Below, piece by piece: positions 6,901 through 15,203 of a DNA stretch of 47,963 nucleotides. Source of the DNA: Blautia hansenii (GTDB lineage Bacteria > Bacillota > Clostridia > Lachnospirales > Lachnospiraceae); NCBI RefSeq assembly GCF_013304445.1, contig NZ_JAAITA010000022.1, positions 1 through 47,963 on the forward strand, read 5' to 3'. The position numbers and the translations under genes are program-made. The notes below the pieces were generated by a model. That model searched no databases and was not told where the DNA came from. It worked only from the letters and a program-made list of their open reading frames with translations. The first letter of the stretch is position 1, and each line of letters starts with the position of its first letter.

Positions 6901-9262
6901 ATGCCCTGACGGAATTATGTTCCAGCATGTTCATTCTCTGCTGGACAAACTCCGGAAGTTCCTGAAATCCAAAAGAATCTACATAATAGGCTGTGATCTC
7001 TGCACCCCTGTTTATCACGATCACATCACTTACCGATAAGGAATGGCCACGGAAATCTTCCGGTCGGTCAATGTTAAAGCGTTCAAATATATTGTCTAAC
7101 GTGATCGTTGGCATCCACGGTGCTGCATAAACCATCCTGTAATCCTTTCCGTCAATGGTATAGCCCAGACTCTTTGCGGATTCCATTCCCATAAACTGAT
7201 AAGTATGCTCATCTCCGGTATCCATCTGATAAATGGCAAACCTTCCGCTTTCTCCATGCAGAAGAAGTGTCTCATCAATCTTTTCTGCACTCTGCTGTAC
7301 CAGTGCTTCCTGTTTTGTAGCAGATATTTCTCTCTCTTTCTGCACTTCCCATTCTGTTTCTGTGATTCCAAAGATACCGTCATATCCAAGGATCTCACTT
7401 TCCGTCTCCACAAGCATCTGTTCTGCCCGTTGTGGATTCTCTGGATTTCCGTGTAAGATATAAATTTCTGCCCCTCCACGGTACAGTTCATATGCCCGGT
7501 CTTTCGTAAGCGGGAGCATATGGTCTAACTGAATTCCTGCCTCGTGCATTTCCGTAAAACCGATCATGCCATCCGGGAAATTGTCAATCTGTGCCTGTGT
7601 TTCATTCATAAGGCTTCTCGTATATTCACTTCCCGGTCTGCGGATTGCGGTCATCATACGGTTCACCAGTCCAAGCACTTCGTCTTTGTCATCCATCTTA
7701 TATGCAAAATTCACAATAAGATTTCTCTGGGAATCTGTGAAATTTCCTGTATTTGCAGCTTCTGCCGTTTCAATCAGACGGTGAGCATACTGCATGGCTG
7801 TTTCTTCTACAATCTCCGGTTCTTTCACTGGGAAGTTTGCCCTTGCTGCCTGGATTACTTCATACACTAGCTTTGAACCGGCTTCATCGTAAGATTCCCT
7901 CATGTCCCATACCAGGTCATTCAGTCTTTCCACCCGTCCGGGGAAAGTTTCTGCATATTCATTTACAAATGCCTTTTCTTCTTCTGAAAAAATATTTCTT
8001 GGAAACTCTGCTTTATGCACCAACATCTCTGCCTGCTCTTTCGGAGAAAGGTCAGAAAAATAAGTAACGCCTGTGTCAGCATCATATTCCACATCATAAA
8101 AATCAATCGGATAATTCTCTCCGTGTCCACTGCTGTCATAGAGTGGTGTGACGGCAGCACCTTTTTCCTCCAGAAAACTTTCCAGTGGTTTCTCATTCTC
8201 CTCTATCTCACCACTTTCCAGAAGGCGGACGTATTCCCCCACATTCTGCTCTAACTGTTCCCTGCTCATGTTTTCGATCAGGTCATAAGTAAACTCGGAA
8301 CCCATGCTGCCTGAAAGACGCAGGATCAAATCTTCCTTATGGAAGGTATCCCGCACCGGTCTTTCCATTTCCAGTTCGTGCATCTGTGTCTCGATATTCT
8401 CAATGACTTCTGCAGACGTTTTCCGGATGGTATCCATAGATGCCCGGAGTGCTTTCATATCCTTGCTCTCACACCAGCTGGCAATATAGGTAAAAGAGTA
8501 TTCTGAAGTATCCAAACCAAAGTGATTGCAGACAATATAGGCAATACTTTCTGCTTCTACTTCTTTTGTTGTCCGGTCTTTTAAAATTCCTTCCGCATCC
8601 ATTACCTTCCGGTCATGCAGCAATGCATGGCTTACTTCGTGTACTTCGGTTTTCATGGTCTGAAGATTACTCATATCTTCCTGAATTGCAATATACTTTT
8701 CTGTCTGATGATAATAGCCTTTTGCTTCCCCTTCTATTTCCATCATGCGGATTGGCACAGGAGAAATGTTCTGCAATGCTTCCATAAATGTGTCATAAAA
8801 CTGTACACTCCCGGTAAGTTCCGATACTTCCAGCTCTGCAATCGGCTCTCCCTCTGTCTGGCTGACATCAAATACCGTTGTCACACGGAACCTTGGAATG
8901 ACCATCTCCACGATCTCTGTTTCCGGCTGACCGTCATCCCCGATCACCGGCTCTTTTGTTACAGGGTCAATCTTTTCAATCTCCTGTTTCTCACGGATGG
9001 GTGCCGGTGCGATGATCTGGATTCCTTTTTCCCCACGTTTTACATGGCGGTTAAACTTCTTCTGCCACGCCTGATACCCTGCCACCAGAGTAGCCTCCGG
9101 TTTCTGCATGGTGATCAGAAGGGTGTTATTAAAACTGTAATTATGGAACTTGGACATGGTATTCAGATATTCCGTATACCGTTCCGAAGTAAAAATCTCC
9201 TTTACGCCCTGTTCCAGCCGTTCCGATATTTCTTTTAACTGTTTCTCTATATTATTTGCCAT
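3902..9262 (-). CDS. Giant ArdC-type polyvalent protein with zincin and nucleotidyltransferase domains
   Basis: The protein has 1,786 residues. The N-terminus (1-130) is an ArdC-like ssDNA-binding domain (FHNYSFNNTLLI, GYQAWQKKF, RHVKRGEKGI). A zinc-metallopeptidase motif HEVSH follows at 208-212. A YodL-like domain starts near 676 (FAIYQMDTGDEHTYQFMG) and contains SLSVSDVIVI. Two tandem copies of a roughly 65-residue module (YFTIQTAEDGYDYTFY, then YLTIQATEEGYSFIFY) lie near 1190-1340. A nucleotidyltransferase motif GSRSRQDLYREDSDLDVVL is near 1429, with a further Asp in VKVDINPI. A last domain (ATISFYVAECMEFPVMGEY) precedes a basic tail. Proteins of this kind are thought to enter recipients with the transferred DNA and counter host defences; antirestriction is known for ArdC, while the role of the full fusion is inference. 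No gene break is seen. It lies directly downstream of the helicase remnant. Confidence 0.8.
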   Translation of the reverse strand: MANNIEKQLKEISERLEQGVKEIFTSERYTEYLNTMSKFHNYSFNNTLLITMQKPEATLVAGYQAWQKKFNRHVKRGEKGIQIIAPAPIREKQEIEKIDPVTKEPVIGDDGQPETEIVEMVIPRFRVTTVFDVSQTEGEPIAELEVSELTGSVQFYDTFMEALQNISPVPIRMMEIEGEAKGYYHQTEKYIAIQEDMSNLQTMKTEVHEVSHALLHDRKVMDAEGILKDRTTKEVEAESIAYIVCNHFGLDTSEYSFTYIASWCESKDMKALRASMDTIRKTSAEVIENIETQMHELEMERPVRDTFHKEDLILRLSGSMGSEFTYDLIENMSREQLEQNVGEYVRLLESGEIEENEKPLESFLEEKGAAVTPLYDSSGHGENYPIDFYDVEYDADTGVTYFSDLSPKEQAEMLVHKAEFPRNIFSEEEKAFVNEYAETFPGRVERLNDLVWDMRESYDEAGSKLVYEVIQAARANFPVKEPEIVEETAMQYAHRLIETAEAANTGNFTDSQRNLIVNFAYKMDDKDEVLGLVNRMMTAIRRPGSEYTRSLMNETQAQIDNFPDGMIGFTEMHEAGIQLDHMLPLTKDRAYELYRGGAEIYILHGNPENPQRAEQMLVETESEILGYDGIFGITETEWEVQKEREISATKQEALVQQSAEKIDETLLLHGESGRFAIYQMDTGDEHTYQFMGMESAKSLGYTIDGKDYRMVYAAPWMPTITLDNIFERFNIDRPEDFRGHSLSVSDVIVINRGAEITAYYVDSFGFQELPEFVQQRMNMLEHNSVRAYPPVYKGTLEQAMGERDVDAYLDSRKLNLDCKKAIEEAIRENFDGLHLKQDAAKEVVERFGEERMNFVMANTIRELFHDGRFSRQNKDWAEHIEVPENISRGRNLNLDYVIESHPAVLDGFIDMARAEIRMQRIEQAIGENEVTITAETRGYEAEGHNGTWHTVDEKEYAGEKFFLMEHDEFGSDVAGIIVAENGQLVAEDLWNGFDAGALEAVSEYLQENGTTLYDLSEFPKDSAVTLRSGQTLTIEEIQAVQKDTWEETMEGKNESGTDVRFNFHAVSEVQLPERIKLKMPEIHYIDNFYVMEDVNAEGVVKVNRYESLDEAMQEYLRLPNHQEKVLGIQNTETMQESMDFIRCENGIDRLTHAYEQIGGWLNPEIYEAVNKMENMLDWNEVQIAYQIGKQYFTIQTAEDGYDYTFYNEDYQEDDGGIYDNPTIYVDEAASDILEDKGYSLEDAKVVDYEDLMADVEEVQEEQMQRIQLEKNCPASIFEGFRREEAMQTYEGIAMQFTRSKGYLTIQATEEGYSFIFYDSDLHEIQGGDYDNPDASIQEAAYEILKSERMDDMECVKVDYKEFEEMTIQHSKDLLQEGELRATSEIGRNELALNSLSRADVERGVLYHAQAVLEDMGMEQEVELLAARVYGSRSRQDLYREDSDLDVVLSYKGDIREDSFFNALNESGIAMAGIKVDINPIAEERITLAEYIKESEKYLDQQEIKKLAVDLDNFSYDVDTYEYNDTVENREEQVEKLTEDILNKKTETIKDWLLEVSEESDIDSDVITARSLLSRLEDTERFSIFDKQPEQEQPEATISFYVAECMEFPVMGEYHNNLTLEEAIKIYESIPAERLHGIKGIGFDLQDGDENYSGEYELMSADRIRRDLIDMIPHYKESPLVQKAIADMEKYLDEKHGRVKETEHTTETVIGSGQKPSAVAADRRAEQEPVSVNRSQPQKAEPASRAKGEVKKSVLQSLKDFQARAKAQEQNKTTEKSKTHKKGEVEL

Positions 9263-9319
9263 AAAACAAATCCTCCTTTTGGATTTCTCCCGCCAGAAAA
9301 TATCCTGACGGGAAACTTT
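9263..9319. other. Short intergenic stretch with a GC-rich hairpin
   Basis: The 57 bases hold the ribosome binding site of the ArdC-type gene (AGGAGG on the minus strand near 9270) and an imperfect stem CCCGCCAG...CTGACGGG at about 9287-9312. There is no T-run on the minus strand, so it is unlikely to be a strong terminator between the helicase remnant and the ArdC-type gene. Confidence 0.35.
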
Positions 9320-10402
9320 TTATAACTCCTGTTCGTGTTTCTTCTTTGCTGATTTCTGCACAGTCGGCTGCTGTGGTGCGTTTTGCTGTGCTTTTTCCTG
9401 CTTTAAGCGTTCCAGAATAGATGGCTTATGGATTCTGTCTGCTGTTTCCGGAAGTTCTTTTTCTTCTACAGCATCCCTGCTATCTGTGCTACTTCCTTCT
9501 CTGCCAATATCCTCATCTGCCATAATCGTCTCATTGCCCTTTTCATCCATGTTCAGCAACGCATTTAACTCAGATAACCGTTCCATCTTTTCATTCAGCT
9601 CTGCTTCTTTCGGGAATGGTTTCTTTACCTCTTCCTGTGCTGTCGCAAGCTGCTGTTGTACGGTTTCCAATTTCTGCTCACTTTCCGTCAGCTTCCTGTC
9701 AATGGAAGAAAGGGTGTTATGGATACGCTGCATATTTCCTACCGGGTCTTTTCCGATTTCCAGCTTATAAGAACATTTCCCTTTGACCGTCAGTTCAAAT
9801 GCATTGGAGAACATATTGTAGGAAGCAGATAACGTAAACCCATGATATTCCCCGACCTTTCCACCGGTGCTAACGGTTTTTAGTCCTGCACAGGCAGCGA
9901 TCAATGCCTCGCCTGCTTCTTTCTTATCTTCATAAAGGACATTTCCTACTGTCATGGCAAACGTGTCATTATCCTGTAAATCCACGCTTTTTACTACCTG
10001 GGAATCTATCTGCATCCCGGCAATCCGCTCTTTCAATGCACTGATCTGTACCGGGAAATTCTTTGCAATATCGGATTCCAGACGGTAAATCTGACTGGTA
10101 TGGTTTGCCTTTAAGAGTTTCAGCTTACTCACCTGCACATCCAGATCCATTTTTTCCTTAATGTACGGATTGCCTGTAGCAAGTGCCTTGATCTCTGCAT
10201 AGGACAGTGCCGTATCATCCACATCTTCACAAGCCCTGACCGGGGATTTACTGGTCATGATCTGACTGATGAACTTCTGCTTATTCTCCAAAATCTGCCA
10301 CATATACGCATCAAAAGTGTTCTCCGTCACATACCGGAATATCTTTACTTTGTCATTCTGGTTTCCCTGTCTTAAAATACGCCCTTCCTGCTGTTCCAGA
10401 TC
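9320..10402 (-). pseudogene. 3' part of the methylase-SNF2 helicase gene, cut off by IME1
   Basis: Reading from the junction, the codons give LEQQEGRILRQGNQNDKVKI, then the coiled-coil-like tail of 359 residues in all. QxxGRILRQG is the conserved helicase C-terminal motif (the QxxGRxxR type) and fits the end of the 5' part at 21403-28461, which stops at PWKPSD. A GTG codon at 10328-10330 could be taken for a start but is an internal Val of the original protein. The tail carries long helices (KLKLLKANHTSQIYRLESDI) and a basic C-terminus. Without the ATPase half the fragment probably has no helicase activity, and it has lost its own promoter and start. Confidence 0.9.
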
Positions 10403-10404
10403 AG
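10400..10404. other. IME1 attachment core, left junction (ATCAG)
   Basis: The sequence reads TTCCAG-ATCAG-TCGGTC; the ICE half lies left of the core and IME1 right of it. The core overlaps the stop codon of the IME1 recombinase (TGA on the minus strand, 10401-10403). Confidence 0.8.
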
Positions 10405-12257
10405 TCGGTCATTTTTTGCGGACAGTTCATACATGCTATCCTTTTCTGTTCTCTGCTCCTGCGTTTGCTCTCGTTTGATTTCTCCCTCCGTATCTTCTTG
10501 GCACAAGCAGGACAATACCTTGATGCACCAGAGCCCGGGACATATTCAACGCCGCACACCGTACAATTTTTAGCGGGCATTGCTGCCCACCGTTTTGTAG
10601 GTATGATATGTAATTCATCGACAAAGCCGATGAATTTATAGTAAATCTTGATTTCCTGCTTCACTGTTCCGTCTGCCATCTTCTCACGCTCCGAAACAAG
10701 TATCTTGTCTATGAGTGCGTTTATAACTGTTGCATCCAGTTCTTTTAAGCCTTGATAATTTCGGATAAGGGCGAGGAAGTCACGGATTCCCCGTGATTTC
10801 TCGTAGCTTTCATTAAGAGTTTCCGTCACCTCTTTCAGCCTTGCTTCAATTTCAAGCTGCTCTTTCTGGTATTTCCCCGACATCATCTCAAAATTCCGCT
10901 CGGTAATACGCTCCATGACCTTATCCTCGTAGAGAGAGGAAAACAGCCTGTCCAGTTCCGCAAGGCGTTTGTTCAGCTTCTTACGTTCTTTCTCTAATGC
11001 TTTCGCCCTGCTCTGGTCTGTTTCCGTGAGCCGCTTTTCTATGGCCCTGACCGCCTTTTCATCATTCACTGCCATATCCGCAAAACAGTTGATGTCGGCA
11101 AGAACGGCATTGAATAAATCCCTTGCTTCTATATTGTGGGCACTACACTCGCTTCTTCCGTTTCTTGCATAATTATTACATGAATACTGTACACAGTCGA
11201 TAATCTCTGGGCGTTTCCTCCTGTGTACGTTCATTGCCCGCAGAGCACATCCGCAGTCCACACACTTGATAACGCCTGCAAAAATATTTACAAATCCTCC
11301 CTTGTTCTGTGGAAGCCTACGACTTGTAATAAGCTGTTGGACAATATCAAATTCCTCCTGCGTGACTATTCCCTCATGGGTATTGGGTATCACTTCCCAT
11401 TCTTCGGGCAGCTTAGAGGGGCGTTTCTTGCTTTTCATATTGGCGGCAATCCGTTTGTAGCCTACAAGATTTCCCGCATATATCGGGCTTCTTAAAATGC
11501 TCCTCACGCTGTTCCCACTCCAAATATAGCGTTTGTCCTCGTTCCCCTCAAAATGACGTTCAAAGCCTGTTTCGCCACGCTCCGCCGCATAAGCGGCAGG
11601 GCGTAGGATATGCTGTTTATTAAGATGTCTGCAAATTTTGGCAACTCCATTCCCTTTTAATGCAAGGTCGAATATCTCTTTTACAACATGTGCCACTTTA
11701 TCATCTATCAGCAGATGGTTGTGGTCGGCAGGGTCTTTGATATAGCCATAAGGGGCGGTAGTTCCCATGAATTTCCCCTGTTGAAACCTCGCCCGATATG
11801 CCGATTTTATCTTAACAGATATGTCAGCGGCATACATTTCGTTTAAAATGTTGCGGAAAGGCGTGATGTCCATAGCAGATTTATTCAAGGTATCTACGCC
11901 GTCATTGACCGCTATATACCTCACGTTATGCTCTGGGAAGAAAACTTCCAGATATAACCCACAATCAAGATAGTTTCTCCCCAGACGGGATAAATCTTTC
12001 GTAATCACGCAGTTTATCAGACCGCTTTCAATGTCTTTTATCATATTCTGGAAACTTGGTCTTTGGAAATTTGTACCAGAATAACCATCGTCCACATACG
12101 TTTTTGCTATGTGCCATCCCTGCTTTTTCACATAATCCGTGAGGATGGATTTCTGTGTCGCAATGCTCGCACTCTCGTTATCCGTACCATCGTCTTTAGA
12201 TAAGCGGCAATAAATGCCGACTAAATAGATTTTCTTTTCTTCTTTGATTCCTGCCAT
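10401..12257 (-). CDS. Large serine recombinase of IME1
   Basis: This 618-residue site-specific integrase/excisionase is of the TnpX/large serine recombinase kind. The N-terminal catalytic domain has YCRLSKDD with the nucleophilic Ser near residue 20, then DLSRLGRNYL. The recombinase domain follows (GTTAPYGY, IWSGNSVRSILRSPIYAGN). A zinc ribbon (CVDCGCALRAM ... CNNYARNGRSEC) lies near residues 340-390, then a coiled coil (EKRLTETDQSRAKALEKERKKL). An extra C-terminal zinc-finger tail (CTVCGVEYVPGSGASRYCPAC) follows. It cuts and joins the element ends through a Ser-DNA link. Its stop codon lies inside the attachment core, so the last codon is set by the IME end itself. It is the most downstream gene of IME1. 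Length and motifs are complete, so it is probably active. Confidence 0.95.
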   Translation of the reverse strand: MAGIKEEKKIYLVGIYCRLSKDDGTDNESASIATQKSILTDYVKKQGWHIAKTYVDDGYSGTNFQRPSFQNMIKDIESGLINCVITKDLSRLGRNYLDCGLYLEVFFPEHNVRYIAVNDGVDTLNKSAMDITPFRNILNEMYAADISVKIKSAYRARFQQGKFMGTTAPYGYIKDPADHNHLLIDDKVAHVVKEIFDLALKGNGVAKICRHLNKQHILRPAAYAAERGETGFERHFEGNEDKRYIWSGNSVRSILRSPIYAGNLVGYKRIAANMKSKKRPSKLPEEWEVIPNTHEGIVTQEEFDIVQQLITSRRLPQNKGGFVNIFAGVIKCVDCGCALRAMNVHRRKRPEIIDCVQYSCNNYARNGRSECSAHNIEARDLFNAVLADINCFADMAVNDEKAVRAIEKRLTETDQSRAKALEKERKKLNKRLAELDRLFSSLYEDKVMERITERNFEMMSGKYQKEQLEIEARLKEVTETLNESYEKSRGIRDFLALIRNYQGLKELDATVINALIDKILVSEREKMADGTVKQEIKIYYKFIGFVDELHIIPTKRWAAMPAKNCTVCGVEYVPGSGASRYCPACAKKIRREKSNESKRRSREQKRIACMNCPQKMTD

Positions 12258-12311
12258 ACTGTAAAACCTCCGTATCTGTCCTATCTGTTTTCATGTCCCA
12301 TTGCGTACATT

Positions 12312-12503
12312 CTAAGCGGACAGCCCCTCATTGTCGAAGGTGTCGCCCTCGGCAATCTTCTTCCGAATATCCTCGGAGATAATCGGGACAAACGCTTCTG
12401 TAACGGTCTGTGTGCCGACATATTCACGGCTGATTATCATCTGCACTGGTGCTTTTGGCACGATACGCTTTCTCTTTTTATCTGCTTTCTTATCCTCGCC
12501 CAT
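12312..12503 (-). CDS. Small conserved protein upstream of the IME1 recombinase
   Basis: The protein is 63 residues from the preferred start MGEDKKADKKRKRIV, which follows a GGAAAGGAAG ribosome binding site. A longer start at 12575, overlapping the ydbC stop, would give 87 residues. It is basic at the N-terminus, then VQMIISREYVGTQTVTEAFV. That middle part resembles the 65-residue protein at the same position before the IME2 recombinase (EIHVTTVFDGELDATDVFV). Being placed directly before the recombinase in both elements suggests a role in integration or excision, for example directionality control; this is inference. I recognise no named family with certainty. Confidence 0.65.
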   Translation of the reverse strand: MGEDKKADKKRKRIVPKAPVQMIISREYVGTQTVTEAFVPIISEDIRKKIAEGDTFDNEGLSA

Positions 12504-12574
12504 ACTTAAATCTTCCTTTCCAGACAGGGCAGGGAAGAGTTTGGAAATGTCCCCGCCCTGCCAATCAGATACCA

Positions 12575-12805
12575 TTAATCCTCGCTGTTTAATTCTTTCT
12601 GTAATGCTTTAAGGAGTGCCGCCGCTTCATCAGCGTTCAGCGTGATTCCCTTGCCGCACTTTTCACGGTTCGGGGAAAAGCTGCGGATGTCATACTTCGG
12701 CTCTTTCCCATTCCATGAAATGAGATTGATTTCCTTTGTGTAGCCACTGTCGCCCGTAGACAATACTGCGATTTCCTTTACGATTTCATACTGGATTTCT
12801 CTCAT
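12575..12805 (-). CDS. YdbC-family (PC4-like) DNA-binding protein
   Basis: The protein has 76 residues: MREIQYEIVKEIAVLSTGDS, then a central EINLISWNGKEPKYDIRSFS and a C-terminal helix EAAALLKALQKEL. This is the pattern of the YdbC family, single-stranded DNA-binding proteins related to the PC4 coactivator, often encoded in ICEs. Its job here may be protecting or handling ssDNA during mobilization (inference). Its stop codon overlaps the longest possible start of the next small gene. It lies between parB and the small ORF in one minus-strand cluster. Confidence 0.8.
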   Translation of the reverse strand: MREIQYEIVKEIAVLSTGDSGYTKEINLISWNGKEPKYDIRSFSPNREKCGKGITLNADEAAALLKALQKELNSED

Positions 12806-12850
12806 TCTCCATACCTCAACTCTCTGTATTTACTTCCCGAAAAAAGAAGA

Positions 12851-13705
12851 TTAGCGGCTGTCACGGTTGCGTTTCCTCTGCAACTCACGCTCCAAAAGTT
12901 TGATGATGGTTTCCTCCATCTGCTTCGGCGTTGTGTTCTTCGGAAAGTATTTTTTCAGCTTGCTTGTGTTGATTTTCAAGGTTTCTTTCTGGTTGCCCTT
13001 TTCCTCCGTCATAATCGCAAATATCGTATCCATGTCAAGCCGCCCGCTCTGGCTTAACTGTTTCATCCGCTGTGCCTGTGAGAGTGAGGGCGTTGCTTCT
13101 TCGCTCTCCATCGTGGCAAAGAGGTTTTCCTGCTCGTCTTTCTTCAAGAAGGACAGTTCCACCGCAGGCGTGAGGGCGATTTTCCCCTCGTCCACCATCT
13201 GCAAAATCGGCGGTATCAGTTCCGTCAGGCGGATAAAACGCTGCACGGTCATCCTGCCCACGCCGAAGCCCTGTGCCACCTTGTCGTCCGTCCGCAACTT
13301 CGTCACAACTTGTGACGAGGTTAAGTCTGTGCGGAAACCCTGCCGCTTCATGGCTTCGGATTTCATCTTGTAAGCAAACGCCCGCTCCGATGGCAGGATA
13401 TTCTCACGCTGCAAATTGCTGTCTACAAGGGTGATGATGGCTCGGTCACGGTCTAAGGGCAGGACAAACGCAGGCACGGTATTTATCCCTGCAAGTTCAG
13501 AAGCACGGACACGCCGCTGTCCTGCAATCACTTCATAACCGTCCCCGTCCTCTTTCGGGCGTGTGATTATCGGCGTGACAATGCCAAATTCCTTGATGCT
13601 TTCCGCTAACTCTGACAGTGTTTCATCTTCTGCCACATGAAACGGATTGTCGGGGAACGGGTACAAGTCTTTGGTCTTTAACACCTTAAAATCCTGTTTC
13701 TTCAT
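12851..13705 (-). CDS. ParB/Spo0J-family partition protein
   Basis: The protein has 284 residues. The N-terminal nuclease-like ParB domain shows YPFPDNPFHV, ELAESIKEFGIVTPI and the hallmark EVIAGQRRVRASELAG (about residues 59-75). The central helix-turn-helix lies around KVAQGFGVGRMTVQRFIRL (about 140-160). The C-terminus is basic (RELQRKRNRDSR). ParB proteins bind centromere-like sites and, with CTP, spread on DNA; in mobile elements they may also regulate or stabilise the excised circle. No ParA is present in IME1. It starts 8 bases after the relaxase stop, so the two are probably co-transcribed and coupled. Confidence 0.9.
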   Translation of the reverse strand: MKKQDFKVLKTKDLYPFPDNPFHVAEDETLSELAESIKEFGIVTPIITRPKEDGDGYEVIAGQRRVRASELAGINTVPAFVLPLDRDRAIITLVDSNLQRENILPSERAFAYKMKSEAMKRQGFRTDLTSSQVVTKLRTDDKVAQGFGVGRMTVQRFIRLTELIPPILQMVDEGKIALTPAVELSFLKKDEQENLFATMESEEATPSLSQAQRMKQLSQSGRLDMDTIFAIMTEEKGNQKETLKINTSKLKKYFPKNTTPKQMEETIIKLLERELQRKRNRDSR

Positions 13706-13713
13706 TCACATAT

Positions 13714-14679
13714 CTACCTTTCTTTCGCTCTGCTTCTATGATTTTTCTGCAATTCTTCCAACACTTCGGGCGGTATTTTTGACAGCAGCCGCCCCATCTG
13801 CTCGTTGGTTCTCTGCAATTCAAATATCTTCTGATTCGCTTTCTGCACCTTTAGTTCCTGCTCGTACTTTTCATCACGCATACGCCCCGCATAGTCTGAT
13901 TCCTGCCCAATTCTCTCTTTCAAACTGTCGATATACGCCTGCTGTTTCCCGATTTCCTTAGAGAATTTCTCCACGTCTGGCAGCCATGCAGAGAGTAAAT
14001 CTAACGCTTTATCCCTTTTCTTCCCTGCGTTAAAGGCGTTGATGTCGGATAGGGCAGACACGATTTCTTCATACTGTTTATCAAGCCTGCCGCCTAATTT
14101 ATAGAGCCATGTGGGGACGTGTTTCCGCTTGGTTTCCATTGAGGACTGCCCCCGTTCAAGCTGATTCCACCGTGAGGACATCCGCTCATGGTAGGCGGTC
14201 TGCCACTCGGATAATGATTTCTGGTTGCCTAAGATAGCTTTCGCTGACAGCTTATTGTCTGGCGTAATCGGCACAAAGCAGAGGTGCATATGGGGCGTTC
14301 TCTCGTCCATATGGACGACAGCGGAGAGGATATTCTGCTTTCCAACACGCTCCGAAATGAAGTCAAGAGCCGTCTGGAAATACGCTTTTTGTTCTTCGGG
14401 CGGTAACTGGTTCATAAATTCTGGTGAAGCTGTGATGAGCGTTTCCACCATCATCACGCTGTCTTTCCTTGTCCTGCACCCCGCTTCGGCTACCATGCGG
14501 TTAATCTCTTTCTTGTAGGTGTACTTTGGTGGTGCTATGAGATGGTAATTGTTTTTAGAGCGTTCCATATCTATATCTGGGTTGCTTTTGTAGGCTTCTT
14601 TCTTCCGCTCGTTGTGGCGTTCACAAGCCGCAACGCCGCCCGCTTTTCGTTTCTGGAAACGCAGGATTGCATAAGGCAT
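13714..14679 (-). CDS. MobV-type (Mob_Pre) relaxase of IME1
   Basis: The protein has 321 residues. The frame is open upstream to 14850, but the start MPYAILRFQK at 14679 is chosen because AAGGAGG lies 9 bases upstream and it begins with the usual Mob_Pre N-terminus. The metal-binding His motif HMDERTPHMH is near residues 120-130. NYHLI and a C-terminal coiled coil (MRDEKYEQELKVQKANQKIF) are visible. The enzyme nicks oriT and stays on the 5' end to lead the strand into the recipient, using a pore supplied by a helper ICE. A MOBV-type oriT lies upstream at 14969-14990, on the expected side. Length and motifs look intact. Confidence 0.92.
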   Translation of the reverse strand: MPYAILRFQKRKAGGVAACERHNERKKEAYKSNPDIDMERSKNNYHLIAPPKYTYKKEINRMVAEAGCRTRKDSVMMVETLITASPEFMNQLPPEEQKAYFQTALDFISERVGKQNILSAVVHMDERTPHMHLCFVPITPDNKLSAKAILGNQKSLSEWQTAYHERMSSRWNQLERGQSSMETKRKHVPTWLYKLGGRLDKQYEEIVSALSDINAFNAGKKRDKALDLLSAWLPDVEKFSKEIGKQQAYIDSLKERIGQESDYAGRMRDEKYEQELKVQKANQKIFELQRTNEQMGRLLSKIPPEVLEELQKNHRSRAKER

Positions 14680-14719
14680 AGGCGGATTCCTCCTTTCTTT
14701 CGGCGGGTGACCGTCCTTT

Positions 14720-14765
14720 GGGGTGACAGCGGTGACGGTGGTGACAGCAGTTTTGGGATACCCCC
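14720..14765 (+). repeat. Iteron-like 43-bp repeat, copy A
   Basis: It contains three consecutive 9-bp units, GGTGACAGC, GGTGACGGT and GGTGACAGC, followed by TTTTGGGATACCCC. Copies C and D elsewhere in the region carry the same block on the opposite strand. A partial copy (TTTTGGGATACCCCCC) lies near 14829-14844. Confidence 0.75.
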
Positions 14766-14968
14766 TGCCGACTGCCGCAACTGTCACCCTCACCCCCTGC
14801 ATGACGGTCATGTCGATGATGACGGTGTTTTTGGGATACCCCCCTCGCAAGAGCCGTCACCGTCATGCCGCCATTCTTTTATCCGAAGCCGTAAGGCGTA
14901 GGATAGCAGGGCACAGCCCTGCCTTAAGGGAGTCCAGAGGGAACGTCTGGCACACGACTTTGCAGGGC

Positions 14969-14990
14969 AAAGTGTAGTGTGTTACACCCT
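14969..14990 (+). other. oriT: MOBV-type oriT of IME1
   Basis: The sequence AAAGTGTAGTGTGTTACACC contains TAGTGTGTTA, the nick core known from pMV158-type MOBV origins. Arms GTGTA (14972-14976) and TACAC (14983-14987) form a perfect small hairpin around it. By analogy the nick falls between 14981 (G) and 14982 (T). The cognate MobV relaxase gene is 290 bases away. Confidence 0.8.
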
Positions 14991-15123
14991 GTAAACGCAG
15001 TCGGAAAAATCGGAATGATTTTTCTGACCGCAGGGGTGGTTTTACACGACCGAAAAGGGCGAGTAAATCTCACGCCTGCATTTTGCGTTTACGGGGTGTT
15101 CTCCCGTAGGGATGACAGCGGCA

Positions 15124-15166
15124 GGGTATCCTAAAATCACTGTCACCACCGTCACTGCTGTCACCC
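15124..15166 (-). repeat. Iteron-like 43-bp repeat, copy C
   Basis: It reads GGGTATCCTAAAATCACTGT then CACCACCGTCACTGCTGTCACCC on the plus strand. It is the inverted counterpart of copy A (14720-14765) with a few mismatches and a direct copy of D (15221-15264). Confidence 0.75.
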
Positions 15167-15203
15167 GCAGGGCAGAGCCGCCAGCTTTACATGGCTTTAA
15201 GCG

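Larger units (their letters stand above)
14680..15203. other. IME1 origin region: oriT plus iteron-like repeats
   Basis: The 524 bases between the relaxase and RepA-like genes hold no supported gene. They contain a MOBV oriT, copies of a 43-bp repeat in opposite orientations, and a strong hairpin at 15000-15028 (GAAAAATC and GATTTTTC arms, 5-base loop). A spaced inverted pair GTAAACGCA (14991-14999) and TGCGTTTAC (about 15082-15091) is also present. The combination suggests a shared transfer and replication origin. Confidence 0.6.

Noticed and set aside
8615-9238. A 207-codon plus-strand ORF opposite the ArdC-type gene
   Set aside because: It is a shadow of the minus-strand gene, Cys/Leu/Phe-rich with no ribosome binding site or family pattern.
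10328-10330. GTG as a start for the 336-residue helicase C-terminal piece
   Set aside because: The codon is an internal Val of the original protein, and coding-like sequence continues upstream to the IME1 junction.
14680-14850. Upstream extension of the MobV relaxase by 57 codons
   Set aside because: The extension is translated repeat DNA (GGTGACAGC units) and the internal ATG at 14679 has a far better ribosome binding site and the usual family N-terminus.
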